From Actinomadura pelletieri DSM 43383 (GTDB lineage Bacteria > Actinomycetota > Actinomycetes > Streptosporangiales > Streptosporangiaceae), in contig NZ_RBWU01000001.1 of the NCBI RefSeq assembly GCF_003634705.1, positions 434,001 to 498,000 of the forward strand: DNA of 64,000 bases. The letters are read 5' to 3'. Positions 17,427 through 26,793 of the stretch are shown here, one piece after another (positions within the stretch are counted from its first letter, which is position 1; each line of letters opens with the position of its first letter). The notes beneath the pieces were generated by a model. That model was given only the letters and a program-made list of their open reading frames with translations, did not search any database and was not told the origin of the DNA. The translations under genes were made by a program, and so were the position numbers.

Positions 17427-17622
17427 TGAGGGCAGGGTCACAAAAGTCGCTGAGGGGGCCTGTGCGCGAGACACAGTCCCGAGCCCGGCCGAACTCACCG
17501 GGGGCGATCGCCGTTTCGGACAACAGGCCGTTGACGTGGGATGAAATAGCGTGATACATCTCCACAACCCGGGCCGGAACGGGTGACGCAGGTCTCTCTG
17601 GTCCGGGCCTGGGGAGGTGACC

Positions 17623-18897
17623 ATGGCACCGTCCGACATGTCCGCCGCCATCGCCGAACCGCTGGCGACCGTGGCCCGCAACCTCGAATCGGCCTCGACG
17701 GCGCTCGCGAACGAGTTCGTCCGGCAGTTCGTCTCGGCGGCCGATTCCGGAGCCGTCGACCGCCAGGCGCCCGTGGAGGCGTTCGAAATGGCGGTGAACG
17801 TCATCGGCCTGTGCGCGGCGGGGCTCGCCGACGACGGCCCGGTCGGCGAACTGTCGTCCGCGCGCGGCTCGCGCGTCGCGCTCCAGGGCCGGTCGGTGGT
17901 GGAGGCCGTCGAGTGGCTGCGCCTGCTGGAACGCGTCGTCACCGACCACGTCCTGGCGAACGCCGACAGGGACGGAAACGGCATCGGGCTGGACGACGTC
18001 CGCGCCGTGCTCGGGCGCCTCGCCGAGCTGTTCGACGTGCTCTGCACCCGCGAACTCGAGGCGTTCACCAGCACCTACAACGAGCTGGCGGGCTGGCAGG
18101 CGCGGGTGAGCACCGACCTGCTGAGCTGCCTGATCTCGGGCGCCGCCGTCGACGCCAGCACGGTGAACGACCAGGCCAGGACCCTCAACATCAACCCGCA
18201 CCAGCCGTTCCGCGCGGTCGCGGCCTACCACGACCCGGCGCCGACGGCGCAGCAGTGGGCGCGGGTCCGCCGCCGGGTCATGGAGGTGCTGTGGCGGCAC
18301 GACCCGCGCCGCGAGATCCTGCTGCGGGAGCGGCGCGGCGTGCTGCTCGCGCTGGTGCCGATGGACCGCGCCGGGCCGGGCGTCGTCCCGCTGCTCACCG
18401 AGATGCTGGACGGCGAACCGGGACGGTCGCTGTTCGTGTCGGCGGGCGAGCCGGGCGCGTCGCTGGCGGCGGCCGGGCACAGCTGCCGGCAGGCGCTGTC
18501 GGCGCTGGAGATCAGCATCTACCGCGACCAGCGCGGCCAGGTCACCCAGTGCACGGACGTGATCCTGGAAGTGCTGCTGGCGCACAACCGGTGGGTGTCG
18601 AACCGGCTCATCGAGACCCGCATCGGCCAGCTCGTCGAGAAGCCGCATCTGCTCGACACGCTCCGGGTGTACATCAACTGCGATATGGCGTTGCAGCGGA
18701 CGGCGGAGGAACTCCTCGTCCATCCGAACACGGTGGCCTACCGTTTGCGGCAGATCGCCACGCTCACCGGACGGGATATGCGCCGCATCACCGACATCGG
18801 TGATCTCAATGTCGCGTTGATGGCCTACGACGCGATCCAGATGCGGCGCGACCGGGAAGAGGCCAGGACTGATCTGCGGGCACGGTTGTTCGCATGA
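17623..18897 (+). CDS. PucR-family transcriptional regulator
   Basis: 424 residues. The N-terminal half is a helical sensor region; the middle resembles the GGDEF-derived domain of CdaR/PucR proteins (VAAYHDPAPTAQQW to LEISIYRDQRGQVTQ); the C-terminus is the HTH_30 domain (LLDTLRVYINCDMALQRTAEELLVHPNTVAYRLRQI, described by position about 345-380). PucR regulators activate purine, amino-acid or GABA/polyamine catabolism genes. GGGGAGG precedes the ATG at 17623. It sits between the polyamine-type transporter operon and the ALDH/ThDP-enzyme pair and may control both. Confidence 0.9.
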   Translation: MAPSDMSAAIAEPLATVARNLESASTALANEFVRQFVSAADSGAVDRQAPVEAFEMAVNVIGLCAAGLADDGPVGELSSARGSRVALQGRSVVEAVEWLRLLERVVTDHVLANADRDGNGIGLDDVRAVLGRLAELFDVLCTRELEAFTSTYNELAGWQARVSTDLLSCLISGAAVDASTVNDQARTLNINPHQPFRAVAAYHDPAPTAQQWARVRRRVMEVLWRHDPRREILLRERRGVLLALVPMDRAGPGVVPLLTEMLDGEPGRSLFVSAGEPGASLAAAGHSCRQALSALEISIYRDQRGQVTQCTDVILEVLLAHNRWVSNRLIETRIGQLVEKPHLLDTLRVYINCDMALQRTAEELLVHPNTVAYRLRQIATLTGRDMRRITDIGDLNVALMAYDAIQMRRDREEARTDLRARLFA

Positions 18898-19019
18898 CCG
18901 AGTGCCGTCATGTGTCGGGCCCATAATGACCGCCGGTTTTCTTTGGTGGCACGACCTCAACAGGTTTTCGGCGACTGATTCTAGGCTTCGACTCACCGAA
19001 CACTTGTGAGCGGAGCGAC

Positions 19020-20480
19020 ATGGACCATCGTGCGGACACCTACATCGACGGGAAGTGGGTCGAGAACAACGGCGAGGACGTCATCGCCGTCATCGACCCC
19101 TCGACCGGGCAGTGCGTCGCCACGGTGCGCGAGTCGGCGACCGAGGACATGGACAGGGCGGTCGAGGCCGCGACGCGGGCCCGTCCCGTCCTGCGCGCGA
19201 TGCCGCCCGAGGATCGGGCCGCGTTGCTGGAACGCGTCGCCGACGAGTTGGAGGCGCGGCTCGACGACCTCGCCGAGCTGATCTCCAGTGAGATGGGGAT
19301 GCCCCGCAAGCACTGCGGCAACTACCAGGTGCGGACCGCGATCGGAACGTTCCGCAACACCGCCCGCGCGGTCGCCGACGTGGACTTCGCCGCACCGCTC
19401 GCCGGGACCGCGCCGTCCGGCCGCTCCACCGTGCTCCGCGAACCCGTCGGTGTGGTCGCCGCGATGACACCGTGGAACTTCCCGCTGCTCCAGACCGCCG
19501 CGAAGATCGGCCCGGCGCTCGCCGCGGGCTGCCCGGTGCTGCTCAAGCCCAGCGAGGTCGCGCCGCTGGACGCGTTCGTGCTGGCCGAGGCGTTCGACGC
19601 GGCGGGCGCGCCGCCCGGGGCGTTCAACATGCTGTTCGGCAACGGTCTGCACGTCGGCGAGTACCTGGCCCGGCACCCCGGCACCGCGATGGTGTCGCTG
19701 ACCGGTTCGACCCGCGCGGGCCGCCGGGTCGCCGAGGTCGCCGCCGCGTCGATCAAACGGGTGACGCTGGAACTCGGCGGCAAGTCCGCGGCGGTGGTGT
19801 TGCCGGACGGTGACCTCGCGGGCGCCGTCGAACGCGTCGTCCGGTCCGTGATGATCAACACGGGGCAGACGTGCACGGCGCTGTCCCGGCTGCTCGTGCC
19901 GTTCCAGTCGCTGCCGGACGCGGAGGAGCTGATCGCCGCGGCGATGGCGGCGTACCGGGTCGGCCCGTCCAGCGACCCGGACGCCGATGTCGGCCCCCTC
20001 GCGAGCTGGAACCAGCAGCACCGGGTGACCGAGCACATCGAGCGCGCGCTCGTCGACGGCGCCCGGACGATCTGGTCGTATCCGGACGCGGAGCTGCCGA
20101 GGGACGGCTACTTCCTGTCCCCCACCGCGTTCGCGGTCAGCGACCCGCGTATCGCGCTCGCGCAGCAGGAGGTCTTCGGCCCGGTGCTCGCGGTGATCCC
20201 GTACGTGGAGGAGGACGAGGCGCTGTCGATCGCCAACGGCACCCCGTACGGTTTGGCGGGCGCGGTCTGGTCGGCCGACGAGGAGCATGCGCTGCGGTTC
20301 GCGGAGCGGATGGAGGCGGGCAGCATCGAGATCAACGGCGCCCCCTTCAACGGGCTCGCGCCGTTCGGCGGCTACAAGCAGTCCGGCTACGGCCGCGAGC
20401 TGGGCGCCTACGGGATCACCCAGTTCACGGAGCTGAAGGCGATCCAGCGGCACGCCGCCGACCCGGCGGGTGTGCGATGA
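19020..20480 (+). CDS. NAD(P)-dependent aldehyde dehydrogenase
   Basis: 486 residues, full ALDH length. It shows GVVAAMTPWNFPLLQTAAKI (cofactor site), FTGS-like SLTGSTRAGRRVAE, the general-base Glu in LELGGKSAA (about 250) and the nucleophilic Cys in NTGQTCTALSR (about 285). It oxidises an aldehyde to a carboxylic acid. The gene is coupled (ATGA overlap) to a ThDP-dependent enzyme that could generate the aldehyde by decarboxylation, a common pairing (for example benzoylformate-type routes). The exact substrate is unknown. Confidence 0.93.
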   Translation: MDHRADTYIDGKWVENNGEDVIAVIDPSTGQCVATVRESATEDMDRAVEAATRARPVLRAMPPEDRAALLERVADELEARLDDLAELISSEMGMPRKHCGNYQVRTAIGTFRNTARAVADVDFAAPLAGTAPSGRSTVLREPVGVVAAMTPWNFPLLQTAAKIGPALAAGCPVLLKPSEVAPLDAFVLAEAFDAAGAPPGAFNMLFGNGLHVGEYLARHPGTAMVSLTGSTRAGRRVAEVAAASIKRVTLELGGKSAAVVLPDGDLAGAVERVVRSVMINTGQTCTALSRLLVPFQSLPDAEELIAAAMAAYRVGPSSDPDADVGPLASWNQQHRVTEHIERALVDGARTIWSYPDAELPRDGYFLSPTAFAVSDPRIALAQQEVFGPVLAVIPYVEEDEALSIANGTPYGLAGAVWSADEEHALRFAERMEAGSIEINGAPFNGLAPFGGYKQSGYGRELGAYGITQFTELKAIQRHAADPAGVR

Positions 20481-22126
20481 GCGAGCGCACGGGCGGTGAC
20501 CTGGTCGTCGAGGCGTTGCGGGCGCTCGGCGTGGAGATGCTGTTCGGTGTCGCGAGCGTCCACAACCTCCCAATCCTGGACGCGGTGCGCCGCGACGGCG
20601 GTATCGAGGTCGTGAACGTCCGGCACGAACAAGCAGCGGTGCACGCCGCCGACGGCTACGCCCGCGTCACCGGACGGCTCGGCGTGGCGCTCGCCTCCAC
20701 CGGCCCCGGCACGGCGAACACGATGGGCGGCCTGTTCGAGGCACAGTTCTCCGGTTCCCGCGTGCTGCTCATCACCGGTCAGATCGAGTCCGGTTTCCTC
20801 GGCCGCGCCAAGGGCTACCTGCACGAGGCGGAGCAGCAGCTCGCGATGCTGCGCCCCCTGACCCGCGAGGCGTGGTCGGTGCGCCGCGCCGAGGACATCG
20901 CGGAGACCGTCGTCGCGGCGGGCCGCGCCACGGGCCGCGGCTGGCCGCAGCCGACCGCCGTGGAGATCCCGGTGGACCTCCAGTACGCGACCGTCTCCGC
21001 GGACGTGACGGTCCCCGTGCCCGCCCCGGCGCCGCGCGCGCTGCCGCCCGAGGACCGGGTGCGTGCGGCGGCCGACCTGCTGACGGACGCCCGGCGTCCG
21101 CTGATCTGGTCCGGCGGCGGCGTGCTCAGCGCGGGCGCGTGGCCTGAGCTGCGCCGCATGGTCGAGCGCCTGGAGATCCCCGTGGTCACCTCGGTGCAGG
21201 GACGCGGCGTCCTGCCCGAGGACCATCCGCTGTGCCTCGGGCCGCTGGCCACGACCCCGCCCCTGCGCGAGGTCGTCGAGGACGCCGACGTGGTCCTGGC
21301 CGTGGGCGCCCGCTTCCAGATGTACACGACCGACGCGTGGCGACTGCGCCTCACGGACCGGCTGATCCACGCCGACGCCGACGCGAGCGTGTTCGGCCGT
21401 ACGTACCCGCCCGCCGTCGCACTGCACGGCGACGCCCGCGAGACGCTCCGCGCACTGGACGAGCACGTCGCGACCACCTCCGTCACCGAGGACTGGGGCG
21501 TGACGACCCGCAAGGCCGCCGCGGAGGCGCGCGAGAACGCCCTGGAGACGCTCGGCCCGGACCATCGAGCGCTCGTGGCGTCGATCCGCCGGACGCTGCC
21601 GCGCGCCGGGGTGGTCGTCCGCGACTCGACCGTCCCCGCGTACGCGTGGGGGGACCGGCTGCTGCCGATCCTGGAGCCGCGCACGTCGCTGCATCCGGCG
21701 GGCGCCGCGATCGGCCCCGGGCTGCCGCTGGCGATCGGCGCCGCGCTCGGCAGTCGGGAACGGACCGTGGTGATCCACGGGGACGGCGGCATCATGCTGT
21801 CGATCGGTGAGCTGTCGACGCTCGCGCAAGCGGGCGCGCCGGTCACTGTCTGCGTGTTCAACGACCGCGGGTACGGGGTGCTGCGCGACGTGCAGCACGC
21901 CACGTTCGCCGGCGCCCGCAACGACGTCGACCTGCACACCCCCGACTTCGTGGCGCTGGCCGCGGCGATGGGCGTGCCCGGCGAGAAGGTGTCCGACGTC
22001 GCCGGATTCGACCGGGCGTTCACCCGGTCGGTGGAGCGGGAGCCCGGCCCGTACCTGATCGAAATCGATCTGACGGCCCTGGCGCCAATGAAGCGCCGCG
22101 CCGGACGCCAGCAACTGCTGAGCTAA
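20477..22126 (+). CDS. thiamine-diphosphate-dependent enzyme (acetolactate synthase/benzoylformate decarboxylase-like)
   Basis: 549 residues with the three domains of this family: an N-terminal Pyr domain with the cofactor-activating Glu in NVRHEQAAVHAADGYAR (about 51), a central TPP_enzyme_M domain, and a C-terminal PP domain with the metal/diphosphate motif GDGGIMLSIGELSTLAQ...FND. It could decarboxylate a 2-oxo acid to the aldehyde used by the coupled aldehyde dehydrogenase. Large-subunit acetolactate synthase is less likely, as no small subunit or ilv genes are nearby. Confidence 0.9.
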   Translation: MSERTGGDLVVEALRALGVEMLFGVASVHNLPILDAVRRDGGIEVVNVRHEQAAVHAADGYARVTGRLGVALASTGPGTANTMGGLFEAQFSGSRVLLITGQIESGFLGRAKGYLHEAEQQLAMLRPLTREAWSVRRAEDIAETVVAAGRATGRGWPQPTAVEIPVDLQYATVSADVTVPVPAPAPRALPPEDRVRAAADLLTDARRPLIWSGGGVLSAGAWPELRRMVERLEIPVVTSVQGRGVLPEDHPLCLGPLATTPPLREVVEDADVVLAVGARFQMYTTDAWRLRLTDRLIHADADASVFGRTYPPAVALHGDARETLRALDEHVATTSVTEDWGVTTRKAAAEARENALETLGPDHRALVASIRRTLPRAGVVVRDSTVPAYAWGDRLLPILEPRTSLHPAGAAIGPGLPLAIGAALGSRERTVVIHGDGGIMLSIGELSTLAQAGAPVTVCVFNDRGYGVLRDVQHATFAGARNDVDLHTPDFVALAAAMGVPGEKVSDVAGFDRAFTRSVEREPGPYLIEIDLTALAPMKRRAGRQQLLS

Positions 22127-22178
22127 GTTCCTCCGTTCGTCCGTGTCCGTCCGTAGGTGAGAGGAGGCCGCTCTTATG

Positions 22179-22197
22179 ACCGTCCAGAATGGATGGT
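22179..22197. promoter_or_regulatory. inverted repeat ACCGTCCA-N3-TGGATGGT before padR
   Basis: The arms match in 7 of 8 positions and lie 13-31 bp upstream of the ATG at 22210. They overlap an alternative ATG at 22189, which argues that 22210 is the real start. The position suits an autoregulatory operator for the PadR protein. Confidence 0.5.
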
Positions 22198-22209
22198 ACA
22201 GTTCGCAAC

Positions 22210-22797
22210 ATGGCGATCAACCTCTCGGCCAGCTCCTACCTCGTGCTGGGGCTGATCGGCCTGCGCGGCCCGAGCTCGTCGTATCAGCTCAAACGTGCCG
22301 TCGAACGCTCGATCGGCTACTTCTGGCCCTTCCCCCACAGCCAGCTCTATGTGGAGCCGAAACGGCTGGCGGAGGCGGGGCTGTTGGAGGAGTCGACCGA
22401 GACCGAGGGGCGCCGTCGCCGGACGTACTCGCTCACCCCGGAGGGGCGCGAGGCGCTGCGCGAATGGCTCCGGGACCCGGACACCGAGATGTTCCAGGTC
22501 CGCAACGAGGCCGAGCTGAAGCTGTTCTTCAGCGAACTCGGCGACGAGGGGACGGTGGAGCGGCTCGCCGACGCGCAGCTGCGCTACCACCAGGGCCGGC
22601 TGGACGAGTTCCAGAAGATGCTGGAACGGCTGGTCACCGTCCCCGATCTGGAGAAACGGGTGGCGCCGCTCGTCCTCGGCGTCCGCATCGAAGAGGCGTG
22701 CCTGTCGTTCTGGCGCGATGTCCGCGAGACGGGTGTCCGCGGCGCGCTGGGGCGGACGGGCCTTCCGGGCGACCACGAGGGGCGTCACCCGGGCTGA
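22210..22797 (+). CDS. PadR-family transcriptional regulator
   Basis: 195 residues from ATG 22210 (seven more if ATG 22189 is used). The N-terminal winged helix (residues about 1-90: SASSYLVLGLIGLRGPSSSYQLKRAVE, with the wing ETEGRRRRTYSLTPEG) is followed by a helical dimerisation domain. PadR proteins repress detoxification or aromatic-acid catabolism genes and respond to phenolics or hydrophobic ligands. It lies 40 bp upstream of the urocanase-family operon in the same direction and is the likely local regulator. Confidence 0.9.
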   Translation: MAINLSASSYLVLGLIGLRGPSSSYQLKRAVERSIGYFWPFPHSQLYVEPKRLAEAGLLEESTETEGRRRRTYSLTPEGREALREWLRDPDTEMFQVRNEAELKLFFSELGDEGTVERLADAQLRYHQGRLDEFQKMLERLVTVPDLEKRVAPLVLGVRIEEACLSFWRDVRETGVRGALGRTGLPGDHEGRHPG

Positions 22798-22837
22798 ACA
22801 CTCCGCCTGACCCGAGGCGGGCGGAAAGGGGACCCTC

Positions 22838-24466
22838 ATGGTGATCGCCGACGTCGCCGGACGGGAGCTGCGCTGCCGTGGCCCACGGCAGGAGACGCTC
22901 CTGCGGATGTTGGAAAACACCCTCACCCACGCGGAACGACCCGACGACCTCATCGTCTACGCGGGCCTGGCGAAGGCCGCCCGCGACCACGCGGCGCTGA
23001 AGGTGCTGACCGAGGCGCTGTCGACGCTGGAGGAGCACGAGACGCTCGTCGTCCAGTCCGGCAAACCGATCGGGGTGTTCCCGACCGGGACGCGGGCGCC
23101 GCTGGTCGTGATGGCCAACAGCAACCTCGTCGGCCGGTGGGCGACCAGCGAGCACTTCTACGAACTCGAACGGCGCGGCCTGATCGCGTGGGGCGGGTAC
23201 ACGGCGGGCGACTGGCAGTACATCGGGTCGCAGGGCATCGTCCAGGGCACCTACCAGACGCTCACGGCCGTCGCCGACGCGCACTTCGACGGCGACCTGG
23301 CCGGACGGCTCGTCGTGACGGCGGGGCTCGGCGGCATGGGCGGCGCGCAGCCGCTGGCCACGGTCATGGCGGGCGGTGTCGCCCTGTGCGTGGAGGTGGA
23401 CGCCGACCGGATCAGGCGGCGCATCGACAGCGGCTATCTCGAACGCGGCACCGAGTCGCTCGACGAGGCGATCGCGTGGGCGAACGAGGCCGTCGCGTCC
23501 AAGACGGCCGCGTCGATCGGGCTGCTCGGCAACGCCGCCGACGTCCTCCCGGCGCTGCGCGAACGCGGCATCGTCCCGGACGTCGTCACCGACCAGACGG
23601 CGGCGCACGACCTGATGTACGGGTATGTGCCGTCCGGGATGACGCCTGCCGACGCCGCGGCCCTGCGCGACAGCGACCCCGACGAGCTGACGCGGCGCGC
23701 CCGCGCGTCCATCGCGACGCATGTGGAGTGCATGCTCGCCTGGCAGGACGCGGGCTCGGTCGCGTTCGAGTACGGCAACAACCTGCGGGCGCAGGCGGCG
23801 GAGAACGGTGTCGACGCGTTCCGCATTCCGATCTTCATCGAGAAGTACATCCGGCCGCTGTTCTGCCGGGGCATCGGACCGTTCCGGTGGGTGGCGTCGT
23901 CCGGGGAGCAGGCCGACATCGACGTCATCGACGACCTTGTCGTCCGCGAGTTCCCGGACAACCCGCTCGTGCAGCGGTGGATCCCGACGGCGCAGCAGTA
24001 CGTGCGGCAGGCCGGGCTGCCGTCGCGGATCTCGTGGCTCGCGCACGGCGAGCGGACGAAGCTCGCGCTTCTCGTCAACGAGGCCGTCCGCGCGGGCGAG
24101 CTGCGCGGCCCGGTCGCGTTCACCCGCGACCATCTCGACGCGGGCGGGGTGTCGCAGCCGCTGCGGGAGACGGAGAACATGCCGGACGGCTCGGATGCCG
24201 TGTCCGACTGGCCGCTGCTGAACGCCCTGCTCAACGCCGGTTCGGGCGCCGACCTCGTGGCGATCCACGCCGGGGGCGGCGGCTACGCGGGCTACATGCA
24301 GAGCGCCGGGATCACGCTCGTCGCGGACGGCACCGCGGCGGCCGATGAGAGGATCACCGCCGCGCTGACCGCCGACACCGGTATCGGGATCATGCGGTAC
24401 GCGGACGCTGGTTACGACACCGCCGCCGACGCCGTCCGCGCCAGCGGCCTGCGGTGGTTCGGATGA
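22838..24466 (+). CDS. urocanase-family hydratase, divergent
   Basis: 542 residues aligning end to end with urocanate hydratase. Conserved: MANSNLVGRWATSEHF, YIGSQGIVQGTYQT, NAD-domain VTAGLGGMGGAQPLA, the catalytic-Cys segment RPLFCRGIGPFRWVA (about 350) and DGSDAVSDWPLLNALLN. Changed: the canonical YGQMTAGSW reads WGGYTAGDW, and HHGGGVGMGFSQHSG reads HAGGGGYAGYMQSAG, so substrate contacts differ. No hutH, hutI or hutG is nearby; the gene heads a CoA-transferase/M20/BVMO operon. I infer NAD-dependent hydration of another conjugated heteroaryl acid, not histidine breakdown. Confidence 0.9.
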   Translation: MVIADVAGRELRCRGPRQETLLRMLENTLTHAERPDDLIVYAGLAKAARDHAALKVLTEALSTLEEHETLVVQSGKPIGVFPTGTRAPLVVMANSNLVGRWATSEHFYELERRGLIAWGGYTAGDWQYIGSQGIVQGTYQTLTAVADAHFDGDLAGRLVVTAGLGGMGGAQPLATVMAGGVALCVEVDADRIRRRIDSGYLERGTESLDEAIAWANEAVASKTAASIGLLGNAADVLPALRERGIVPDVVTDQTAAHDLMYGYVPSGMTPADAAALRDSDPDELTRRARASIATHVECMLAWQDAGSVAFEYGNNLRAQAAENGVDAFRIPIFIEKYIRPLFCRGIGPFRWVASSGEQADIDVIDDLVVREFPDNPLVQRWIPTAQQYVRQAGLPSRISWLAHGERTKLALLVNEAVRAGELRGPVAFTRDHLDAGGVSQPLRETENMPDGSDAVSDWPLLNALLNAGSGADLVAIHAGGGGYAGYMQSAGITLVADGTAAADERITAALTADTGIGIMRYADAGYDTAADAVRASGLRWFG

Positions 24467-25617
24467 CCGCCGGGGCCCTCGACGGCGTTCGCGTCCTGGA
24501 CCTGAGCCGTGTCCTGTCCGGCCCGCTGTGCGCCCGGATCTTCGCCGACCTCGGCGCGGAGGTCATCAAGGTCGAGTCGCCCGCGGGTGACGACGCCCGC
24601 CTGTTCGGCCCGTTCGTGGACGGCGACAGCACCTTCCACCGCCTCCTGAACCGCAACAAGTACGGCATCACCCTCGACCTGAAGGACCCGTCCGACCGTG
24701 ACCGGTTCACCCGGCTCGTCGAGCGCGCCGACGTCCTGGTGGAGAACTTCCGGCCCGGGGTCATCGACCGGCTCGGGTTCCCACCGGACGAGCTGCTCCG
24801 CCTCAACCCGGGCCTGGTCGCGGTCAGCATCAGCGGCTTCGGGCGCACGGGACCGCTCGCCGACCGGCCCGCCTACGACCTGATCGTCCAGGCGATGTCG
24901 GGGCTGATGTCGGTGACCGGCCCCGACGGCGGGCCCGGCGTCCGCGTCGGCGTCAGCATCGGCGACATCGTGCCCGCGCTGTACGCGGCGGTGGCCGTGA
25001 TGTCGGCGCTGTACCAGCGGGAACACACCGGACGCGGGCAGCACATCGATCTGTCGATGTTCGACGGGCTGGTGTCGATCCTGGAGTCGGTGGCGATGCG
25101 TGCGCTGCACACCGACGAGGACATCCGTCCCGCCGGGGGACATCACGCGATCAGCGCCCCCTACGGCACGTTCGCCGCGAAGGACGGACCGGTCGCGATC
25201 GCCGTCGCGAGCGACGCGTTGTTCGCGCGGCTCGCGGACGTCCTGGACCGTCCCGGCTGGCTCACCGACGAACGGTACGGGTCCGACGCCGACCGTGGCC
25301 GCAACCGCGGGGAGCTGTGCCGCGACGTGGAGGAGGCGCTCGCCGACCTGACCCGCGAGGAGGCGCTGACCCGGTTGGGCGAGGCGGGGGTGCCGTGCGG
25401 CCCGGTCCTCGGCGTCCGGGAGGCGCTGTCGCATCCGCACACGCTGGCCCGCGACCTGGTACGGGACGAGCCGGACGGTTTCCGCACCCTCGCGGGCGGT
25501 CTGCAGACGACGGGAACGGTCCAGGAGTTCCGTCCGGCGCCCGCGCCCGGCGAGCACGACCACCTGCTGGAGCGCTGGCTCGCCGAGGAGCCGCGTCGCC
25601 TGTCCCGTCCCACCTGA
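24463..25617 (+). CDS. class III (CaiB/BaiF) CoA-transferase
   Basis: 384 residues. Family features: GVRVLDLSRVLSGPLCARIFADLGAEVIKVE at the N-terminus (by position 8-38), NKYGITLDLK, and the catalytic Asp168 in VSIGDIVPAL, which carries the transient acyl anhydride, then HTGRGQHIDLSMFD. It moves CoA between carboxylic acids and so can activate a pathway acid without ATP. The ATG overlaps the hydratase stop; a GTG nine bases earlier is an alternative start. Confidence 0.92.
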   Translation: MTAGALDGVRVLDLSRVLSGPLCARIFADLGAEVIKVESPAGDDARLFGPFVDGDSTFHRLLNRNKYGITLDLKDPSDRDRFTRLVERADVLVENFRPGVIDRLGFPPDELLRLNPGLVAVSISGFGRTGPLADRPAYDLIVQAMSGLMSVTGPDGGPGVRVGVSIGDIVPALYAAVAVMSALYQREHTGRGQHIDLSMFDGLVSILESVAMRALHTDEDIRPAGGHHAISAPYGTFAAKDGPVAIAVASDALFARLADVLDRPGWLTDERYGSDADRGRNRGELCRDVEEALADLTREEALTRLGEAGVPCGPVLGVREALSHPHTLARDLVRDEPDGFRTLAGGLQTTGTVQEFRPAPAPGEHDHLLERWLAEEPRRLSRPT

Positions 25618-25632
25618 AAGGGAGCAAGCACC

Positions 25633-26793
25633 GTGCTGAAAGTCGACCTCGCGGGCGGCCCGGTCACCATCGCGGGCGCCCTCGACGTGGAGCACACCCC
25701 CACCGGGCTCATCCCGAGACGGCTGCCCGCCTGGACCCGCCCCCAGATCACCGACTCCTACATGCGGTTGATGGTGCCGCGACCGGCCGGGGTGCGGCTG
25801 GTGTTCCGCACCGAGGCCGACACCATCGAGCTGGACGTCTTCGTCACCCGGTTCCGCAACGCCTACTTCCCGCTGTTCCCCGTCGCGTTCGACGCGGTGG
25901 CGAGCTGGACCAACGTCATCTCCCGTGAGGTGGTCGGCGGCGATATCAGCGTCGTCCGCGCCGGTCAGGTCGTCGAGACCGAACACGGCGAGCCGGAGAC
26001 GATCCGCTTCGACGGGCTCGGCAACTCCTGGAAGGACGTCGAGATCTGGCTGCCGCAGGCCGCCATCGTGGAACTTCGGGAACTGCGCGCGGACGGCATC
26101 GTCGCGCCCGGCCGTCTCCCCGGCCGCCGCTGGGTGCACTACGGCAGCTCCATCAGCCACTGCGCGGAGGCGGGGACCCCGACCGACGCGTGGCCGACAT
26201 GGGTGGCGCGCCGCGCCGGGCTCGACCTGACGTCGCTGGCGTTCGCCGGGAACTGTCATCTCGACCAGTTCGCGGCCCGGACGATCCGCGACCAGCCCGC
26301 CGACGTGATCACCCTCAAGGTCGGCATCAATGTGCAGAACCTCGCCTCGCTCACGGAACGCACGTTCGTCCCGGCGCTGCACGGGTTCCTCGACACGGTC
26401 CGCGACGGCCACCCCCGCACCCCGCTGCTCGTCGTGTCACCGATCATCTGCCCGACCGCCGAGGACCGCGCCGGACCGACCGTCCAGGACGACACCGGTC
26501 GCTACCACGCGACCGGCGACCCCGGCGGACTGACCCTCGACCGGATCCGCACGCTCATCGAGGAAATCGTCGCGACCCGGGTGGCGCACGGCGACCCGTA
26601 CCTGCGGTATCTCGACGGCCGGGCGTTGTTCGGCCCCGACGACGCGAACGACCTCTACGACGGCCTCCACCCGAACGCGGACGGATACCGCCGCATCGGC
26701 GAACGGTTCCACGCACAGGTGTTCGGCCCGTCCGGCGTGTGGCCGGAGCTGGGCGGCGCCGCGAACGAAGGACGACAGGCATGGCAACGGTAG
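25633..26793 (+). CDS. SGNH/GDSL hydrolase with N-terminal beta-sandwich
   Basis: 386 residues. The first 165 or so form a beta-rich domain; the rest is an SGNH hydrolase: catalytic Ser in HYGSSISHC (block I), Gly/Asn in FAGNCHLDQ (block II), KVGINVQN (block III) and the Asp/His pair in DGLHPNADGY (block V). The two-domain layout resembles SsfX3-type GDSL esterases/acyltransferases. No signal peptide, so it is cytoplasmic; it may cleave an ester or lactone intermediate. GTG start at 25633 after AAAGGGAGC. It overlaps the next gene by 13 bases. Confidence 0.85.
   Translation: MLKVDLAGGPVTIAGALDVEHTPTGLIPRRLPAWTRPQITDSYMRLMVPRPAGVRLVFRTEADTIELDVFVTRFRNAYFPLFPVAFDAVASWTNVISREVVGGDISVVRAGQVVETEHGEPETIRFDGLGNSWKDVEIWLPQAAIVELRELRADGIVAPGRLPGRRWVHYGSSISHCAEAGTPTDAWPTWVARRAGLDLTSLAFAGNCHLDQFAARTIRDQPADVITLKVGINVQNLASLTERTFVPALHGFLDTVRDGHPRTPLLVVSPIICPTAEDRAGPTVQDDTGRYHATGDPGGLTLDRIRTLIEEIVATRVAHGDPYLRYLDGRALFGPDDANDLYDGLHPNADGYRRIGERFHAQVFGPSGVWPELGGAANEGRQAWQR

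Noticed and set aside
20477..22126. Acetolactate synthase large subunit (ilvB)
   Set aside because: Sequence fits the superfamily, but there is no small subunit or ilvC, and coupling to an aldehyde dehydrogenase favours a catabolic decarboxylase.
22838..24466. Histidine utilisation (hut) operon
   Set aside because: The hydratase belongs to the urocanase family, but hutH, hutI, hutF/G and a hut-type regulator are absent and two active-site motifs differ.
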